NCBI GenBank assembly: GCA_029865515.1
Contig: JAOUGQ010000042.1
Location: forward strand, 1-16,322
Reading direction: 5' to 3'
DNA from: Nitrospirota bacterium
GTDB taxonomy: Bacteria > Nitrospirota > Nitrospiria > Nitrospirales > UBA8639
DNA length: 16,322 bases
In this document: piece by piece, positions 14,189-16,322 of the stretch
How positions within the stretch are numbered: the stretch's first letter is position 1
Layout of the letters: each line of letters starts with the position of its first letter
Made by a program: the position numbers and the translations under genes
The notes under the pieces: generated by a model
Seen by the model: only the letters and a program-made list of their open reading frames with translations
Database searches by the model: none
What the model was told of the DNA's origin: nothing

Positions 14189-16322
14189 TCAATGAGGAAC
14201 AGAGCGGTCTAAAGCAGCCTGTAGGGCTTGCGCCATATCGCTCATTGACACAGGCTTGGTTAAATAGGCACTTAGACCCATCGTTAAGGCTTTTTCTTCG
14301 TTCATCGTGTAACTAAATCCCGAGCATAAAATGACAGGGAAGCCGGGACGTAGGCTCATTACTTGACGAGCAAGAAATTCCCCGGTCATGCCTGGCATTG
14401 TTTGATCCGTCACGAGCACATCAAATCGATCAGGCTCCTGTTTAAACGCTTGTAACGCATCAGAACCATTAGTAAATACGACTACCATGTAGCCAAGTTC
14501 TTCCAACATATCTTTGGCCCATTTGACAATCGACACTTCATCATCCACAAACATAACCGTTCCCTTTCCACAATAAGAAGGTGGCGCTGACGGAACCTGC
14601 TTTCCGACGACGGGAACAGGGGAACAGGGAAAAAAAATGGTAAAGGTCGTCCCCACGCCTTCCTGGCTTTCGATCCGAATGGCACCTCCATGACTAGTCA
14701 CCACTCCATGAATAACGGACAATCCCATCCCTGTGCCTTCCCCAACATCCTTAGTGGTGAAAAACGGATCAAAAATTCGTTTTTTGACACTAGGAGACAT
14801 CCCTTGGCCGGAGTCAGAAACTTTCAGCCGGATATATGGCCCCACGTGCAGTCCCGGAACAAGAGAAGCCATGGTTCCATCAACCTCCACTTCATCTAAT
14901 TTCACCACCAACCTTCCGCCCTTCACTCGCATGGCATATTCCGCATTGGCACCTAAGTTCATGACCACTTGATGGATTTGAGTCGCATCAGCCAGAACGG
15001 GCGCAGAATTCGGTTGAAGCTCTGCATGCAAGGAAACCGTAGATGGAAGAGAAGCCCGGAGAAGGTTCAACGCCTCATCAACAATCGGTTGTATATAGAT
15101 CACTCTCTTCCCGGAATCATCTTGCCGGCTGAAGGTTAAAATTTGCCGAACAAGATTTTTGGCGCGATACCCTGCTCGCAAGACTTCTTGTAAACGGGGC
15201 AACACCGAACTTCCGACTCCAGTTTGCGCCATGGCCAGTTCGGTATAGCCAATAATGGCTGATAAAATATTATTAAAGTCATGCGCGATCCCACCGGCCA
15301 ACGTTCCTATCGCTTCCATTTTTTGAGCTTGGCGACGCTGCTCTTCACTTTTCAACAAAGCATCTTCTGTCCGCCGTCGCTCGGTTAAATCACGAAGAAA
15401 CCCGCTAAAAATCGTACCGCTTTTTGATCGAACAGCCGTAATTGCAATTTCTAAGGGAAACTCATGGCCATCACGATGTAACCCTGGCAACTCAATCCGT
15501 TTATTTAACATTTCACCGACCTCTGAGGTGAGATAACGCTCAATCCCCTTGAGGTGAGCCTCTCGGTACCTCTCCGGGATAATGGTCGACACCACCGGTT
15601 GTCCAATTATTTCCTGCCGAGGCCATCCAAATATCCGTTCGGCCTGTAAGTTCCATCCGATAATATGGCCATTTTCATCGAGGGTCACCACCGCATCAAG
15701 AGCCGTATCGAGAATAAGGCGGGTTCGTTCTTCGCTTTCCCTCAAGGCGATTTCGGCCTCTTTTCGCTGCATAAACTGCCCAATCTGGCTTCCCACAGAC
15801 AACATTTGGTGGAGCAAGGCTTCATCAGGTTCCTGGATTTCCCGGCTAAAAAACTCCATTACGCCAAGAGTAGCCGCACCAAGTCTGATTGGAAAGGCAA
15901 ATGCCCCATGTAACCCTGCCTTGGCAGCCATGGGCGCACGAGGGAAATTGTGGTCCTTCACGGCATCAGGAATCCATAAAGGTTTACCCATCTCCCAGGT
16001 TCGCCCAGGCAGGCCAACACCCTTCGGAAACGACATTTCTTGTGTCACCCTAACAAATTCAGAAAATCGGTCAGGTGAGGCACGCCAGACTTCCACGCAA
16101 CGCAGGAGTCGCATTCCAGGCTCCACTTGCCAGAGAATCCCCAATTGCCAACCTAAACTTTCGCAGACGGCCCGGAGAATTTCTGGAGTAGCTTGTTGAA
16201 TCGTCGTGCAATCAGCCAACACTCTGGCAATCGCATATTGTGCGGCTAACCGGCGTTCAGCCAATTTTCGTTCCGTCTCATTTCGTAACAACGCCGTAAA
16301 CAAGCGATGCTCTCCTAGCGGC
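14189..16322 (-). CDS. Hybrid sensor histidine kinase, PAS-GAF-PAS-HisKA-HATPase-REC (5' incomplete)
   Basis: Signal-sensing kinase that autophosphorylates a His and passes phosphate to its own receiver. Numbering from the TTG at 16303, which is only formal because the frame continues to the edge (GEHRLFTALLRNETERK reads like the end of another PAS domain). Seen: GAF at about 20-178; PAS at about 193-310, closing with FSGFLRDLTERRR; HisKA with phospho-acceptor H341 in GGIAHDFNNILSAIIGYTEL; HATPase with N box around N449/N453 (QVVMNLGANAEYA), G1 DSGQG (497-501), F box DPFFTTK, and G2 GTGMGLS (523-529). The receiver (582-700) has acidic D587/D588, phospho-acceptor D633 in VTDQTMPGM, S661 and K683 (LTKP). 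No transmembrane segment is visible, so it is probably cytosolic in this part. The receiver has no DNA-binding output attached; a partner is unknown. Confidence 0.93.
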   Translation of the reverse strand, partial: PLGEHRLFTALLRNETERKLAERRLAAQYAIARVLADCTTIQQATPEILRAVCESLGWQLGILWQVEPGMRLLRCVEVWRASPDRFSEFVRVTQEMSFPKGVGLPGRTWEMGKPLWIPDAVKDHNFPRAPMAAKAGLHGAFAFPIRLGAATLGVMEFFSREIQEPDEALLHQMLSVGSQIGQFMQRKEAEIALRESEERTRLILDTALDAVVTLDENGHIIGWNLQAERIFGWPRQEIIGQPVVSTIIPERYREAHLKGIERYLTSEVGEMLNKRIELPGLHRDGHEFPLEIAITAVRSKSGTIFSGFLRDLTERRRTEDALLKSEEQRRQAQKMEAIGTLAGGIAHDFNNILSAIIGYTELAMAQTGVGSSVLPRLQEVLRAGYRAKNLVRQILTFSRQDDSGKRVIYIQPIVDEALNLLRASLPSTVSLHAELQPNSAPVLADATQIHQVVMNLGANAEYAMRVKGGRLVVKLDEVEVDGTMASLVPGLHVGPYIRLKVSDSGQGMSPSVKKRIFDPFFTTKDVGEGTGMGLSVIHGVVTSHGGAIRIESQEGVGTTFTIFFPCSPVPVVGKQVPSAPPSYCGKGTVMFVDDEVSIVKWAKDMLEELGYMVVVFTNGSDALQAFKQEPDRFDVLVTDQTMPGMTGEFLARQVMSLRPGFPVILCSGFSYTMNEEKALTMGLSAYLTKPVSMSDMAQALQAALDRSVPH

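Overview
The window reads as chromosomal DNA of a Gram-negative (diderm) bacterium: it encodes a Pal/OmpA-type lipoprotein, a flagellar anti-sigma factor FlgM, a PilZ protein and a lipoprotein with TPRs. G+C is near 50% overall, clearly higher in the first 1.9 kb and lower in the intergenic tracts. The mix (DnaE-like polymerase, Fur-MerC pair, Fpr-like reductase, orphan Flp pilin, large PAS/GAF hybrid kinase) would suit a marine-type Nitrospira or another Nitrospirota, but that is an inference from style, not from a marker gene.

Layout. 1-1902 (+): the C-terminal part of a DnaE-family DNA polymerase III alpha subunit, with an odd, unrecognisable stretch at the very left. 1955-2545 (-): a truncated CDC48-like AAA+ ATPase of the type found with contractile injection systems, apparently decaying. 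2546-3407: a long A+T-rich stretch without a convincing gene. 3408-3662 (+): a small unknown protein followed by a good terminator. 3785-4456 (-): a J-domain co-chaperone, divergent from 4571-5098 (+), an exported protein with an OB-like C-terminal half. 5122-6210 (-): a GT-B glycosyltransferase. 6366-6836 (+): a TPR lipoprotein. 7032-7316 (+): a small zinc-ribbon protein. 7364-8287 (-): a ferredoxin-NADP reductase-like flavoprotein. 8423-8767 (+): FlgM. 8984-9643 (+): a PilZ protein. 9946-11022 (+): class I DAHP synthase. 11258-12167 (-): a two-gene fur-merC operon with a palindromic operator candidate. 12489-13043 (-): a Pal-like lipoprotein. 13324-13512 (-): a Flp/Tad-type pilin. 14189-16322 (-): a hybrid histidine kinase (PAS tail, GAF, PAS, HisKA, HATPase, REC) that leaves the window.

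The genes are mostly single transcription units with frequent strand switches, so this is not one large pathway operon. Two functional groupings stand out. FlgM next to a YcgR-like PilZ protein suggests control of motility and its coupling to c-di-GMP. The Fur-family repressor is translationally adjacent to a MerC-domain membrane protein with a Cys/His-rich tail, pointing to a metal-responsive unit. No CRISPR array, tRNA, rRNA, intact insertion sequence or clearly new multi-gene system was seen. The most unusual points are the decaying injection-system-type ATPase without arginine fingers, the abrupt loss of recognisable DnaE sequence at the left edge, and a 32-codon ORF with an ideal ribosome binding site divergent from fur.
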